In this document: piece after piece, positions 9,101 through 17,863 of the stretch
Position numbering within the stretch: the stretch's first letter is position 1
Layout: the number at the start of each line of letters is the position of its first letter
DNA from: Sunxiuqinia elliptica
Lineage (GTDB): Bacteria; Bacteroidota; Bacteroidia; Bacteroidales; Prolixibacteraceae
DNA length: 64,000 nt
Assembly: GCF_900113005.1 (NCBI RefSeq)
Contig: NZ_FONW01000001.1
Coordinates: 1,072,996-1,136,995, forward strand
Reading direction: 5' to 3'
Notes under the pieces: model-generated
Databases searched by the model: none
Told to the model about the DNA's origin: nothing
The model's input: the letters and a program-made list of their open reading frames with translations, nothing else
Program-made: the position numbers and the translations under genes

Positions 9101-12100
9101 ATGATATTACGCTTCCGTTGTCAATTACCTGTTCTGAAAGTCAAGTTGGCAGTTTGGATGCTGATTGTCGTTTTGTGATGCCTGATTATTCTGGTATAGC
9201 TATCGTTGAGGGGGGAGAAGGAAATGTCACAGTAACTCAGTCCCCCTTGCCGGGAACAATTATCACAACAAATACGATTTTTACCTTGACTGCTACGGAT
9301 GAATTAAATGCTTCCGTTTCTTGTTCAGTAGTGCTGAATGTGATTGATGATACCCTGCCCCAAGTGACCTCCCCGGGAACCCAAAGTCTCAACGCCAATG
9401 GTAGTTGTGAAGTGACCCTACCTGACTATACGAAGCTAGTAAATGCCACTGATAATTGTGATCAAACACTAAGTCTCATTCAAAGTCCCGCTCCAGGATC
9501 AGTTATTTCGGAGACTACGATCGTAAGTGTTTCAGCTACGGATGATTCTCACAATACTGCCTCTTGTGACTTTACTGTAATTTTGAACGATGTGACTGCC
9601 CCTTTGATTAACTGTCCAGAAAACCAGACGATTGAATCGGGTGTTTCATGCAAGGCTGTGTTGCCTGATTACAGAAGTTTGGCTATGGTAACTGATAATT
9701 GTGACAATACTCCGACGATTACACAGGAGCCTGCTCCGGGAACGGAAGTCAGCGGAGTCACAACGGTAATCTTAACCGCGACCGATGACGCTGGAAATTC
9801 GCCAAGTTGTAGCTTTCAAGTCAGTGTTATCGATAATGAGCTTCCAACAATTACATGCCCTCAAGAGATAACTGTCGGAACTGATCTTTACAAGAGCTAT
9901 ACGACAATCTCAGATTTAGGAACTCCTGTTGCCGATGATAATTGTGGGGTTGCATTCATTACTAACGATGCACCTCCGATTTTCAATGTAGGGCAAACAA
10001 CTGTTACTTGGACCGTAACCGATGTCAACGACAATGTAAATACTTGTGAGCAAGTAGTAACTGTAGTGGATGATGAAAATCCAATTATCAGCTGCTATGA
10101 TGATGATCTTGTCTATGTGCCAAATTCAATTAGTGCGATAGATTATCCTTTCAATGAAACGTTTTTTGACGACAATTGTGGGGTTACAGATTTCGTATGG
10201 ACCATGTCTGGAGCAACAACAAGAGCTTCTGCTTCTACCGGAATTAACCTTTTGGGTGAACAAAGACTAAATGTAGGAACAACAACTATTCAGGTTACGG
10301 TTAGAGATCAAGAAGGCAATTCAGCCAGCTGCTCTTTCTTGGTAAAAGTTCAGCAAGTTGATGATCCAACAGTGAATTGTCCAGGAGATATTTATCTTGG
10401 ATGTAATCCTTCTGATTTTCTATCGAATATTGATCAATTAACTTACGTTGAAGGAAATTGGGAACTGTATTCAGTAAGTTCAGTCTTGGGAAATGAGATC
10501 TCTGTCTCTGGATTAGGCTGTTTTTTTGAACGAACAAGAACTTATACGGTAACGTTTAGGATTAGGATTATTCATTGGTGGTATTATGGAGAAGTAGATT
10601 GTACTCGTACTTATACCTATAAAAAAGATATAGAAGCTCCAGCTTTATCGGGTGTTCCTAATGATATAACGGTAGAATATAATAATATTCCAACAGCACC
10701 AACAGTTACTGTAAGTGATAACTGTGATAATGGGGCAAGCCTCAATTATTCTGAATCATCAACACAGAACCCAGATGTTAATCATCCGGGACATTATGAT
10801 TATTTACTTACTCGAACATGGGAAGCGACTGATAACTGTGGGAATGTAATTTCTAGGAGCCAGGTCATTAGTGTTCGAGATACCCAGGCCCCAAAAATTG
10901 AGTGCTCTGGAGATATTGAGGAATCTGCCGGCTCTGGGAGTTGTACCCGACAACTGACGCTTCCCGATCCATTGGTTTCTGACAATGGGAAGTTGAAAAG
11001 TTTGACCTGGAGGTTGACGGGACAGACAGAAGCGAGTTCTCCAATGTCCGGTATTAACTATGTCGGACAGCAGGTCTTTAATCCTGGGGAAACAACTGTA
11101 ACTTATACTGCAATAGATGTTTCGGGAGAGACGAGTACTTGTCATTTTGTAGTTACGATTCATGATGGCGAGGCCCCGTTTGTCAATTGTCCTGTTTCAG
11201 AAAGAAGTTACGAGTGTGTAAGTGATCTGCCAATTATAGGTTCAATTAGCGATTTTCAAAATGCAGGAGGACAAGTCAGTGATAACTGTTCTTCAACTGC
11301 AAAGCTGACCATTGCTTATGAGGATGTGGTTAGTCCGGGGCAAGATTGTAAGGTCATCCGTACTTATACAGTTACCGATGAGGCTGGTAACAAAGGAACC
11401 TGTACTCAGGAATTTGCAATTACAGATACTGAAGCTCCAACGATTAGCTGTGAGCCAATTGAACTTGCACCCGATGCAGACAACTGTTCTGCCCGACATT
11501 CGATAATTCCACAGATTACTGAAAATTGTAATTTGGTTGATAATGGTATTGAAGTAACTCTTACGCCTGCCATCAATCACTCCTTTAATTCGGAAACTCT
11601 CGAGTTAACAGCAGACTTCCCTTTAGGAATCACAACCATTGAATGGACAGTGACCGATGAATGTGGGCACACAGCTACTTGTGAGCAGCAAGTTATTGTC
11701 GAATTCCCGATGACTTCGATTACTTATGATGGCCAAAAGACCCAAGCCGACAATGGACCGGGGATGAATCCAGTTCAAACATCGGTGCATACTTACCAAG
11801 TTGATGGGGGAATCAATCAATCAGGCTACGCTTACCAATGGTCATTCTATCAGGATACGAATAACAATGGGGTGATGGACGCGGGAGAAGGCATTAATCC
11901 GGTAGAATACACCATCACAGGAGCTAGCAGTGCAGGAGCTACCCTGACTTATGCCGGGGCAAATGACGTGGTTCGTGCTGGAAGTTATTTGCTAGCTGTT
12001 ACCAAAACACGAAGTGGAACTAGCTGTGAAAAGACAGCAGTGCTGCCGATATACGTGCAGGAAAATACCTTTGACTTAAGACTTGAGCCACATGGCAATG

Positions 12101-12525
12101 ACTGCCAGAGTGGAGAAACCGATACCCCAACAAAAGTTGTTTGGGAGATAACATTTGACGGAAATGGAGAGGCACCTTATCAATTGGGTTATGCAATCAA
12201 TTTGAACGACGGGACTGGGGCTGTAACAACATGTAGTGGAACGATTGAAGGCATCAGTTTAACGGCAACAGCAGCCGACCTCTCTCATATTTCAGGATGC
12301 TTAAATACCAGCACAACGCCTTTTGTTAGCCTTGAAAAGAATAGTGGAAGTTCAACTTTACGCTTGGAGTACACCGTTAGTAGCCGGACAGCACAGGATT
12401 TCTCGATTGGTATTACGGTGGATGGCAGCGATGTGTTTTCGGTTTCGGAGATTGAAGCAAACAATAATTCTGAAGGTCTTGAACTATGGGGAGTTCCAAA
12501 CACCTCAGATATTTTAACAGATTGA
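6169..12525 (+). CDS. Giant multidomain secreted adhesin (SprB-like, HYR repeats), no C-terminal sorting domain
   Basis: 2118 residues. After a signal peptide (1-22) come: a Gly/Asn-rich beta-helix-like region with repeating strands (about 25-270; GGNLNNNGKVVV-type turns); a discoidin-like segment (about 303-430); a SprB repeat (about 438-510, ISCVGQNDGEISISG); a PA14-like domain (about 524-665, DDGIRLTVDG); an Ig-like domain (about 675-770); a PKD-like domain (about 777-865); a Calx-beta-like segment (about 867-980); about ten HYR-type domains (about 984-1850) with VTDNCD-type motifs and paired cysteines; and a final module (about 1865-2118). The final module resembles the next gene product and the N-terminus of the one after. 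The end lacks the T9SS type A or type B sorting signature, unusual for such a protein. The only in-frame ATG after the stop at 6154 is 6169. A cell-surface adhesion role is inferred. Confidence 0.85.
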   Translation: MNSTKYILSVLLLIVSTAVNGAWYTSFETGNWANDASWKGTGYPTNGDGVAIGASHVITHVGDLTWSSAQISIEAGGKLIVNGDLTIQNSANLYVRASGMLEVTGSVYIQNTSLSIGDNSQLIIGGSFSVAKNLDVASSAHIETGGSLVVGGNLNNNGKVVVQEDFNVTGQTNNRTSQSVLDVGGHLNSGGNLNNSGRVVVDGDLMLNTINDANLNVNSGLIVVNGDLTKSGNISVSSGSDIIVVGTFYSEGGDTWINDNADFYVFGTKNCVGSHCYLIEDYVDWEGESNPGGQYVIYTPPTYCSGSAVAVVAEDGVPYSNDALGAPDNSGALLYETNDVIALDITGGNVLLAEGTVGVRWYKSSNRTAQVLVEFSMDGSNWIDASVYPIDAKKSWFTQTIQLSADTRFIRLTNMNGWALELDAVSYNTPCVLIDPLEMTSTSEDISCVGQNDGEISISGSGGQGPYQYKLNSGAYQSLGTFTNLAPANYSVWMKDALGTEVSKLVTINLPATSSDDQNSAGVDSWIGHFYKRADQVDMPPSDADAFASYFGNRTATETFDQSFEEGGSCFPLNSNDKLYCSIYTEYFAVKYRMNSSRTGIYVADMGSDDGIRLTVDGIKVFDNWAERGYQEDQKILFELAGASHLLLEYYESQGGNRVSFKNLIEVPNSLISGTSQTLCEGSSATVIAADDSYTAAPISSSNSYAVDYQWQEASSAGGPWTDIDGANAQNYTPATDSPGTFYVRRKLTVSKTNVGRISIPVTATSYSDIATVTVNPLPGAAGTISGAASVTEGEGGVAYSVPTITEANNYNWTYTGTGVTINGTTEKVTIDFAFGASSGVLTVYGTNTCGNGTASADFPITVSSAIPGITVSPVAGLTTSERGETDAFTVVLNTPPTANVTITIESSDVTEGTIDKPSLNFDHSNWNIPQIVTITGVDDTEEDGNVSYLVILYAASSTDLDYDEINPEDVSVTNKDDDITLPLSITCSESQVGSLDADCRFVMPDYSGIAIVEGGEGNVTVTQSPLPGTIITTNTIFTLTATDELNASVSCSVVLNVIDDTLPQVTSPGTQSLNANGSCEVTLPDYTKLVNATDNCDQTLSLIQSPAPGSVISETTIVSVSATDDSHNTASCDFTVILNDVTAPLINCPENQTIESGVSCKAVLPDYRSLAMVTDNCDNTPTITQEPAPGTEVSGVTTVILTATDDAGNSPSCSFQVSVIDNELPTITCPQEITVGTDLYKSYTTISDLGTPVADDNCGVAFITNDAPPIFNVGQTTVTWTVTDVNDNVNTCEQVVTVVDDENPIISCYDDDLVYVPNSISAIDYPFNETFFDDNCGVTDFVWTMSGATTRASASTGINLLGEQRLNVGTTTIQVTVRDQEGNSASCSFLVKVQQVDDPTVNCPGDIYLGCNPSDFLSNIDQLTYVEGNWELYSVSSVLGNEISVSGLGCFFERTRTYTVTFRIRIIHWWYYGEVDCTRTYTYKKDIEAPALSGVPNDITVEYNNIPTAPTVTVSDNCDNGASLNYSESSTQNPDVNHPGHYDYLLTRTWEATDNCGNVISRSQVISVRDTQAPKIECSGDIEESAGSGSCTRQLTLPDPLVSDNGKLKSLTWRLTGQTEASSPMSGINYVGQQVFNPGETTVTYTAIDVSGETSTCHFVVTIHDGEAPFVNCPVSERSYECVSDLPIIGSISDFQNAGGQVSDNCSSTAKLTIAYEDVVSPGQDCKVIRTYTVTDEAGNKGTCTQEFAITDTEAPTISCEPIELAPDADNCSARHSIIPQITENCNLVDNGIEVTLTPAINHSFNSETLELTADFPLGITTIEWTVTDECGHTATCEQQVIVEFPMTSITYDGQKTQADNGPGMNPVQTSVHTYQVDGGINQSGYAYQWSFYQDTNNNGVMDAGEGINPVEYTITGASSAGATLTYAGANDVVRAGSYLLAVTKTRSGTSCEKTAVLPIYVQENTFDLRLEPHGNDCQSGETDTPTKVVWEITFDGNGEAPYQLGYAINLNDGTGAVTTCSGTIEGISLTATAADLSHISGCLNTSTTPFVSLEKNSGSSTLRLEYTVSSRTAQDFSIGITVDGSDVFSVSEIEANNNSEGLELWGVPNTSDILTD

Positions 12526-12578
12526 TTCTACACAATATATAGAAAAATAAAAGAGAAGTTAATATTAAAATTTACACC

Positions 12579-13403
12579 ATGAAAAAGCTATTTACTTTAT
12601 TAAGCCTGTTCGTCGTAATAGGCATGAGTGCAAATGTTTTTGCACAAAGTACAGGATCTGCTCCTTCTCCAGGAGCTAAACATTCTTACTCAGTAACGAC
12701 AACATCAGGAAGTACCTATATTTGGTCGGTTACAAAAGGTGACTTGACGACCGATGCAGGAACTGATGCTACTTTATCGTCAACTTCAGGTAATGAGATT
12801 GATATTACTTGGGGAACTGCTCCTAACGTTGCTCTTGATAGCTGGTATTATGTGCATGTTGTTGAAGAAGACGCAAATGGATGTAAAAATGAGAAGGTGT
12901 TGCCTGTTCAAATTTCTGCAAGTGATTTTTATCTAACGGTTGCTGCAGCAAAAGATAAGCAGTGCTATGATGGAGATGTGTCTCCTGCTATTGATGAATC
13001 AGATGTAAGTATTATCAATTATGTCCATGGAAATGCAACAATTGTGTTTACAGTGACGCCAACCGGATTGGGTGATTCCTATACAGGCTATTCATTTAAT
13101 TTGGCAGACTTAACTGTTCCGACTGGCTATACATCTAGTGTCGCATTTTCAAGCAATGCCTCTATTAGTAGCGGGGTTGTAACCGTGACTGATAATAGTG
13201 CAGTAACAGTTACTTATACGGTAGATAATACGAATACCTATAATAATACGACTGATGCTTCAGGATCAGCAGCTGATTTTACGGCTACCGCTGTTATTTC
13301 TGGAGGAAAATCATCCAACGGAGTAGCTGACAATGGAGATGGAGTTTACAATGATGCTACCGACGTTGCTAGACCTCATACCACAACCATTCAGACAAAC
13401 TAA
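12579..13403 (+). CDS. Secreted two-domain protein sharing the locus-specific module
   Basis: 274 residues with a signal peptide ending at NVFAQ. The first domain (about 28-125) has the pattern G.KHSYSV..., TYIWSV..., WYYVHVVEEDANGCKNEKVLPV. The second (about 126-274) starts with KDKQCYDGD and is Thr/Ser/Val-rich with beta-strand periodicity. Both correspond, in order, to the last 250 residues of the giant protein upstream and the first 220 of the protein downstream. No sorting domain is present. The gene is 53 bp after the giant gene and 30 bp before the next, so one operon is likely. I do not know a named family for the second domain. A linker or adaptor subunit is an inference. Confidence 0.75.
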   Translation: MKKLFTLLSLFVVIGMSANVFAQSTGSAPSPGAKHSYSVTTTSGSTYIWSVTKGDLTTDAGTDATLSSTSGNEIDITWGTAPNVALDSWYYVHVVEEDANGCKNEKVLPVQISASDFYLTVAAAKDKQCYDGDVSPAIDESDVSIINYVHGNATIVFTVTPTGLGDSYTGYSFNLADLTVPTGYTSSVAFSSNASISSGVVTVTDNSAVTVTYTVDNTNTYNNTTDASGSAADFTATAVISGGKSSNGVADNGDGVYNDATDVARPHTTTIQTN

Positions 13404-13433
13404 TCTGAAGATTAAAAATTCATCAATTAGATT

Positions 13434-16400
13434 GTGATAAGAAATAGCATCCTGATAATAGCTTTATTATTAGCAGTCACTACCGTGGCTGCTCAGGATG
13501 CTATTTCCCCTTTTGAAGGGGCTTCTCATCATTATCAAGTTGAGCAACATGATGGAAACACTTATCAATGGCAGGTTTATCAAGAGTTGGTTCCTCTGGT
13601 TGTCGCAGATGTTCAAGACTATGATTTCTTGTCAGGAGAAAGTACATCATCCGTTGATGTACAGTGGCTGAAAGCTGGTATTTATTATTTAATGGTTGTT
13701 GAGTCCGATCCCGGAGGTTGTAACAACTTAAAAGTTTTACGCATCGAGGTTATCCCCAATAACCTAAAGTTTGCTGTTGGTAATGTAGAATCAGAGTCTT
13801 GTTATGAAGCATCGGGCAATGACTTTATTGTTGCGCTTCATTTTCAGGATAATGAAGGAAAGCCACTTGGGCAAGAACATTTCCCAATTGATGTTACTTT
13901 TTCAGTGGATGGAGAACAGCAGCCCTCTCAAAAAATTTCTTACTTTAAACAAGAATTGGAGATTGGAAGCAGTTTGTATGCAACACAATCCAATCAAAAT
14001 ACATTGGTGCTTGTGTCTTTAGACGAAGCGACCGATTCAAAAAATATTAAGATCCGTCCTGATCAAGAGAAGAGGACTCATGAACATCAGATTTTCGCTC
14101 GCCCCGAACTCTCTTTTGACGGTGATCTAGATGAACTGGTTTTGGGTTCTCGACGATCATTTGTGGTTTCGGGAGAGGACACCTGGGCTTATTCCTGGTT
14201 GTTGAAAACCCCCAATGGTAAAACCATTGCCTTGAATGCCCAAGAGGCAAAAACAGAAGAAGTTCTGCTCGATGAACTTGGAGAATATCAGTTGCAGGTA
14301 AGAGCAAAAACCCCCAATGGTTGTGACGGAGATTGGGCTACACAAACCTTCTTGGTAAAAGAAAGCGAACCGCAGTTGTTAGCGGTTGCAGATCAGGCAA
14401 CAACAAGCGCAAATCAACAGCTTGTTATTTCGATTTTGGAGAATGACTTTGGCGTTGATGAACGAACTTCGGTATCGATACCTGAAGGAACAGAAGCCGG
14501 AGGTTTCATTAGCTTCAACAGCGAAGACAGTACCGTAACTTATTATCCCCCTCAAAACTATACCGGTGAAGATCGGTTTACCTACGAATTATGTGACGAT
14601 CAGGAACCAGCCAATTGTAGCCAGGCAGAGGTGGTTATTACCGTTGAGCCCGGAATTGCGGAAGCGGCTAGTCCTATTGCCGTGCACGACATTAACGTTG
14701 GTTGGATTGATCAACAAATTGAGGGAAATGTTTTAACCAACGATTTATTTTACCAGGGAGCATCATTTTCGGTAGAGATTGTGACAATCCCAGATGAAAA
14801 AGCTGGAAAACTAACTGCTTTTGATCGACAAACAGGAGCATACGTTTTTGAGCCAACACCTGGTTATTTCGGTGAAGCTATTTTTGAGTACCGTGTTTGT
14901 AAAATGATAGAAAGTGGTGATGCTTTGTGCGATAATGGCATGGTCACAATTCAGATTGCCGACTACAATCAAACGAATTTACCACCAATTGGGAACGGAG
15001 ATGTTGTTATAACGAAAGCGAATCAGACTGTTTCTGGTAATTTCTTAATGAATGACTTTGATGTTGATGGAGACCCAATCTCTGTTAAAGGAGTAAGTCA
15101 ATCGAATTTACCAGGGAGTTTGGATTGGAACAAAAATGGAAGCTTTAGCTATACGCCGGAAACTGATTTTGTCGGGGAACTTTCCTTCAACTATCAGGTT
15201 TGTGATGATCAGGGGAATTGTAGTTGGTCAACCGTGATTATCTATGTTTTACCGGCTGACTTGATTGATGGTTTATTGGTAGCTATTGATGATGCTGTCT
15301 TCTCTGTTGATCAAGAAGTCATTGAAGGAGATTTGCGTACGAATGATCAAGGGCTACAATCGGGCGGAACTTTTTCCCGGGTTCCTGGAGGCGGTCCACA
15401 ACATGGAACAGTAACAGTTACTTCTGACGGACATTTTGCCTATTATCCAGCATTGAGCGGTGATATGCCTTATTTTGATCGGTTTGTTTATCAAGTTTGT
15501 TCAACACAGAATGAGGGTGGTTGTTCATACGCAACGGCCTATATCTTGGTTAATCCGGTAGCTCCTTTAGCAGTAATCGATGCAGAAAAAGTGGAGCTTG
15601 GTGCTTGCCAAACAATTGTGCTTGACGGAAGCTCGAGCGAGGGGCAGGGCCAGCTAACTTACGCCTGGTCACCATCCAGTTTCTTGAGCGATGCTACAAG
15701 CCCGAAACCATCCTTTACGCCGGGCGAATCGGCTTGGTATTACCTTAAAGTGTCAGACTTGGCAGGTCGTTCTCATACCGATAGTGTATATGTTGAGGTT
15801 TTTGATGCACCTCAAACGATGCTGGATGATCAGTTGTACGTCAGCCAGCCAACGGATGTAATCATGCTTGATGCATCTGAAAGTTCGGGCGAGCAATTGA
15901 CCTTCAATTGGTGGACCGAAGGCGACGCGTTGATTGTTAGTGGAGCACAAACTGCAACTCCGGAAGTGTCTGGCTTAGGAACGTATTATTTGGAAGTGAC
16001 AGACCGTTTTGGATGTAGTGCTGTGGATTCCGTTGTTGTAGGCCTGTTATTACAGGTTGATGCTGTAAATGATACTTTAGGGTTACTAATCAATACGTTT
16101 GCTGATATTAATGTACTTCGGAATGATATTCCTCAGGGACAATTAAAACCTCAATCGGTTAGCATTGTTGCGCCACCAGAACATGGTGTTGCGATTGTAT
16201 CGTCTGATTCGATGATTACCTATACACCAGATCAATTCTATGCCGGGAGGGACAACTTTGTATATGCGGTTTGTGATTTCATGAATCATTGTGACGAAGC
16301 CACGGTCTTAGTCATGATCAATAGTGAGCCTTTGTTTATCCCCAATGCATTCTCTCCAAATGGAGATGGAATTAACGATTATTTCGAGATTATTGGTCTC

Positions 16401-16628
16401 AATCAGTATGAGCGTGTTCGCTTGCGGGTGGTCAATCGCTGGGGAAGTTTGGTGTATGAATCATTGAACTATGGCGAAGGAGAAGGGCGTGATGGCCTAT
16501 GGGATGGTATTGCCAATAAAGGAGTACGAACAGGAGGTGGACAGGTTCCAACAGGGACGTATTACTATGTGTTAGACCTGGGCGATGGCAGCGAAAAGCT
16601 AACAGGCTACATTTATATTGATCGCTAA
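13434..16628 (+). CDS. Modular surface protein with type B T9SS sorting domain (gliding motility-associated C-terminal domain)
   Basis: 1064 residues, GTG start, signal peptide ending at TVAAQ. Residues about 22-240 are the shared two-domain module (GASHHYQV, YQWQVY, YYLMVVES). There follow an Ig/PKD-like domain (about 240-312), Big_9/cadherin-like domains (about 315-405, 411-510, 516-600, 611-700) with ILENDF or LMNDFDVDGD turns and YTPETDFVG-type strands, two PKD-like domains (about 709-870) with LDGSSSEG and LDASESSGE, another Big_9-like domain (about 871-960), and the CHU_C/TIGR04131-type C-terminus (about 967-1064; FIPNAFSPNGDGINDYFEI, VVNRWGSLVY, PTGTYYYVLD). Type B domains target proteins through T9SS to the surface, often with a neighbouring SprF/PorP protein, as found here. 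It is the only subunit of the locus with a visible export tag, so it is the likely anchor. Confidence 0.9.
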   Translation: MIRNSILIIALLLAVTTVAAQDAISPFEGASHHYQVEQHDGNTYQWQVYQELVPLVVADVQDYDFLSGESTSSVDVQWLKAGIYYLMVVESDPGGCNNLKVLRIEVIPNNLKFAVGNVESESCYEASGNDFIVALHFQDNEGKPLGQEHFPIDVTFSVDGEQQPSQKISYFKQELEIGSSLYATQSNQNTLVLVSLDEATDSKNIKIRPDQEKRTHEHQIFARPELSFDGDLDELVLGSRRSFVVSGEDTWAYSWLLKTPNGKTIALNAQEAKTEEVLLDELGEYQLQVRAKTPNGCDGDWATQTFLVKESEPQLLAVADQATTSANQQLVISILENDFGVDERTSVSIPEGTEAGGFISFNSEDSTVTYYPPQNYTGEDRFTYELCDDQEPANCSQAEVVITVEPGIAEAASPIAVHDINVGWIDQQIEGNVLTNDLFYQGASFSVEIVTIPDEKAGKLTAFDRQTGAYVFEPTPGYFGEAIFEYRVCKMIESGDALCDNGMVTIQIADYNQTNLPPIGNGDVVITKANQTVSGNFLMNDFDVDGDPISVKGVSQSNLPGSLDWNKNGSFSYTPETDFVGELSFNYQVCDDQGNCSWSTVIIYVLPADLIDGLLVAIDDAVFSVDQEVIEGDLRTNDQGLQSGGTFSRVPGGGPQHGTVTVTSDGHFAYYPALSGDMPYFDRFVYQVCSTQNEGGCSYATAYILVNPVAPLAVIDAEKVELGACQTIVLDGSSSEGQGQLTYAWSPSSFLSDATSPKPSFTPGESAWYYLKVSDLAGRSHTDSVYVEVFDAPQTMLDDQLYVSQPTDVIMLDASESSGEQLTFNWWTEGDALIVSGAQTATPEVSGLGTYYLEVTDRFGCSAVDSVVVGLLLQVDAVNDTLGLLINTFADINVLRNDIPQGQLKPQSVSIVAPPEHGVAIVSSDSMITYTPDQFYAGRDNFVYAVCDFMNHCDEATVLVMINSEPLFIPNAFSPNGDGINDYFEIIGLNQYERVRLRVVNRWGSLVYESLNYGEGEGRDGLWDGIANKGVRTGGGQVPTGTYYYVLDLGDGSEKLTGYIYIDR

Positions 16629-16910
16629 GTTGAATGACTCCCAACTGTCGTTTTTCAGAATCGAGCATTGGTCGTTTTCTCCTTGCTTTTACAAATCAAT
16701 CGTTTGCGTATTACTGGTCGTGTTTTGGGTGCTTTCTTATTGATAGTTATAAGCCCCATTTTGATACCCCCTGTAAGCTGTTTGATCACTGGTCATTTTT
16801 ACTTCATTTTTCTGATTGTAAGTTTGTTTGATTAAACTGGAAATAGACCGAATTTGAGCGCTTTGCTACAAACGAAATCTTACTTGATTATTGATGTTGA
16901 AGGATCTTAA
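16629..16910. other. 282-bp intergenic region before porP-like gene
   Basis: No convincing gene. A weak hairpin follows the upstream stop (AGTTG 16628-16632 with CAACT 16642-16646, then GTCGTTTTT). Near 16852-16868 the sequence ATTTGAGCG-CTTTGCTA resembles pieces of the region upstream of the adhesin genes, but without a phased repeat. Confidence 0.4.
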
Positions 16911-17846
16911 ATGAAGCAGCCTTTCATATACTTATTTGTCTTATTTATTGTTGTTTTTTGGTCAGCAAAAGATGTAAAAGCACAACAAGATCCGATGTAC
17001 ACGCAGTACATGAATAATATTTTGTCTGTCAACCCGGCTTATGCTGGTTCAGGTGACGTGTTGAGTCTGATGGTCATGTCTCGTAATCAGTGGGTTGCTT
17101 TTGAGGGAGCTCCAAGCACTCAGTCCTTCGTAATGCACTCTCCAATTACCAGGTATCATATGGGAGTGGGGTTTTCATTATTGAAAGATCAACTTGGGCC
17201 AATCTCGCAAACAGGGGCTTATGTCGACTATTCTTACAGTATTGATTTTGACCGAGGGCGCTATCTCTCTTTTGGCTTAAAAGGAGGGGTAAATTTCTAT
17301 GAAGCAGGCTTGACTGACTTGGAGACGGTAGACAGCAATGACCCGGTCTTCTCGAACGATGTGAATCGGAACTTTTTGCCGAATGTTGGGGTGGGGCTTT
17401 ATTATAACTCCCAGCGGTTTGTTGCTGGTTTTTCAGTGCCTAAGCTGATTCGTAATGACATTAACAGCACCGACTTTTCATCGGAGTTTGTTAGTAAAGA
17501 AAAGATTCATTTGTTCTTCATGGCAGGGTATGTTTTCGATATTAATAGGATCCTGAAGTTTAAACCTTACTTTTTGACCAAATATGTACAAAACGCTCCA
17601 GTTTCTGTTGACTTAACAGCTCAGTTTTTATTTTATGAGAAGTTGTGGCTCGGAGCAATGTATCGGGTAGGCGATGCTTTGGGAGGAATGATGCAAGTGC
17701 AAATAACCAATCAGTTAAAAGTTGGTTATTCTTACGATATTACGGCGACTGATTTTGGGACTTACAATAATGGGACTCACGAAATTTTAGTTAGTTATGA
17801 CTTCAATTTCGGGCGAGGAAAGATTATGTCTCCTCGGTATTTTTAA
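16911..17846 (+). CDS. PorP/SprF family T9SS outer-membrane protein
   Basis: 311 residues with signal peptide (ending DVKAQ) followed at once by QQDPMYTQYMNN and SVNPAYAGSGD, the hallmark N-terminus of the PorP/SprF family (TIGR03519). The remainder has beta-barrel-like alternation and ends in an aromatic residue (PRYF), as outer-membrane barrels do. SprF is needed for surface delivery of the SprB adhesin in Flavobacterium, and type B domain proteins are usually encoded next to a PorP/SprF paralogue. This gene follows the type B domain gene and precedes a PorE-like gene, so it is probably the dedicated partner for this locus rather than the core PorP. Confidence 0.93.
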   Translation: MKQPFIYLFVLFIVVFWSAKDVKAQQDPMYTQYMNNILSVNPAYAGSGDVLSLMVMSRNQWVAFEGAPSTQSFVMHSPITRYHMGVGFSLLKDQLGPISQTGAYVDYSYSIDFDRGRYLSFGLKGGVNFYEAGLTDLETVDSNDPVFSNDVNRNFLPNVGVGLYYNSQRFVAGFSVPKLIRNDINSTDFSSEFVSKEKIHLFFMAGYVFDINRILKFKPYFLTKYVQNAPVSVDLTAQFLFYEKLWLGAMYRVGDALGGMMQVQITNQLKVGYSYDITATDFGTYNNGTHEILVSYDFNFGRGKIMSPRYF

Positions 17847-17863
17847 ATTGAAAGGGCTTTCTA

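Noticed and set aside
6169-12525. Near-repetitive HYR region considered as a tandem DNA repeat or assembly error
   Set aside because: Repeats are diverged at the DNA level, and the frame is open over 2118 codons with consistent domain spacing.
16634-16831. 65-codon open frame between the type B domain gene and the porP-like gene
   Set aside because: No signal peptide or domain, aromatic/Cys-rich composition unlike neighbours, and no start context; treated as chance.
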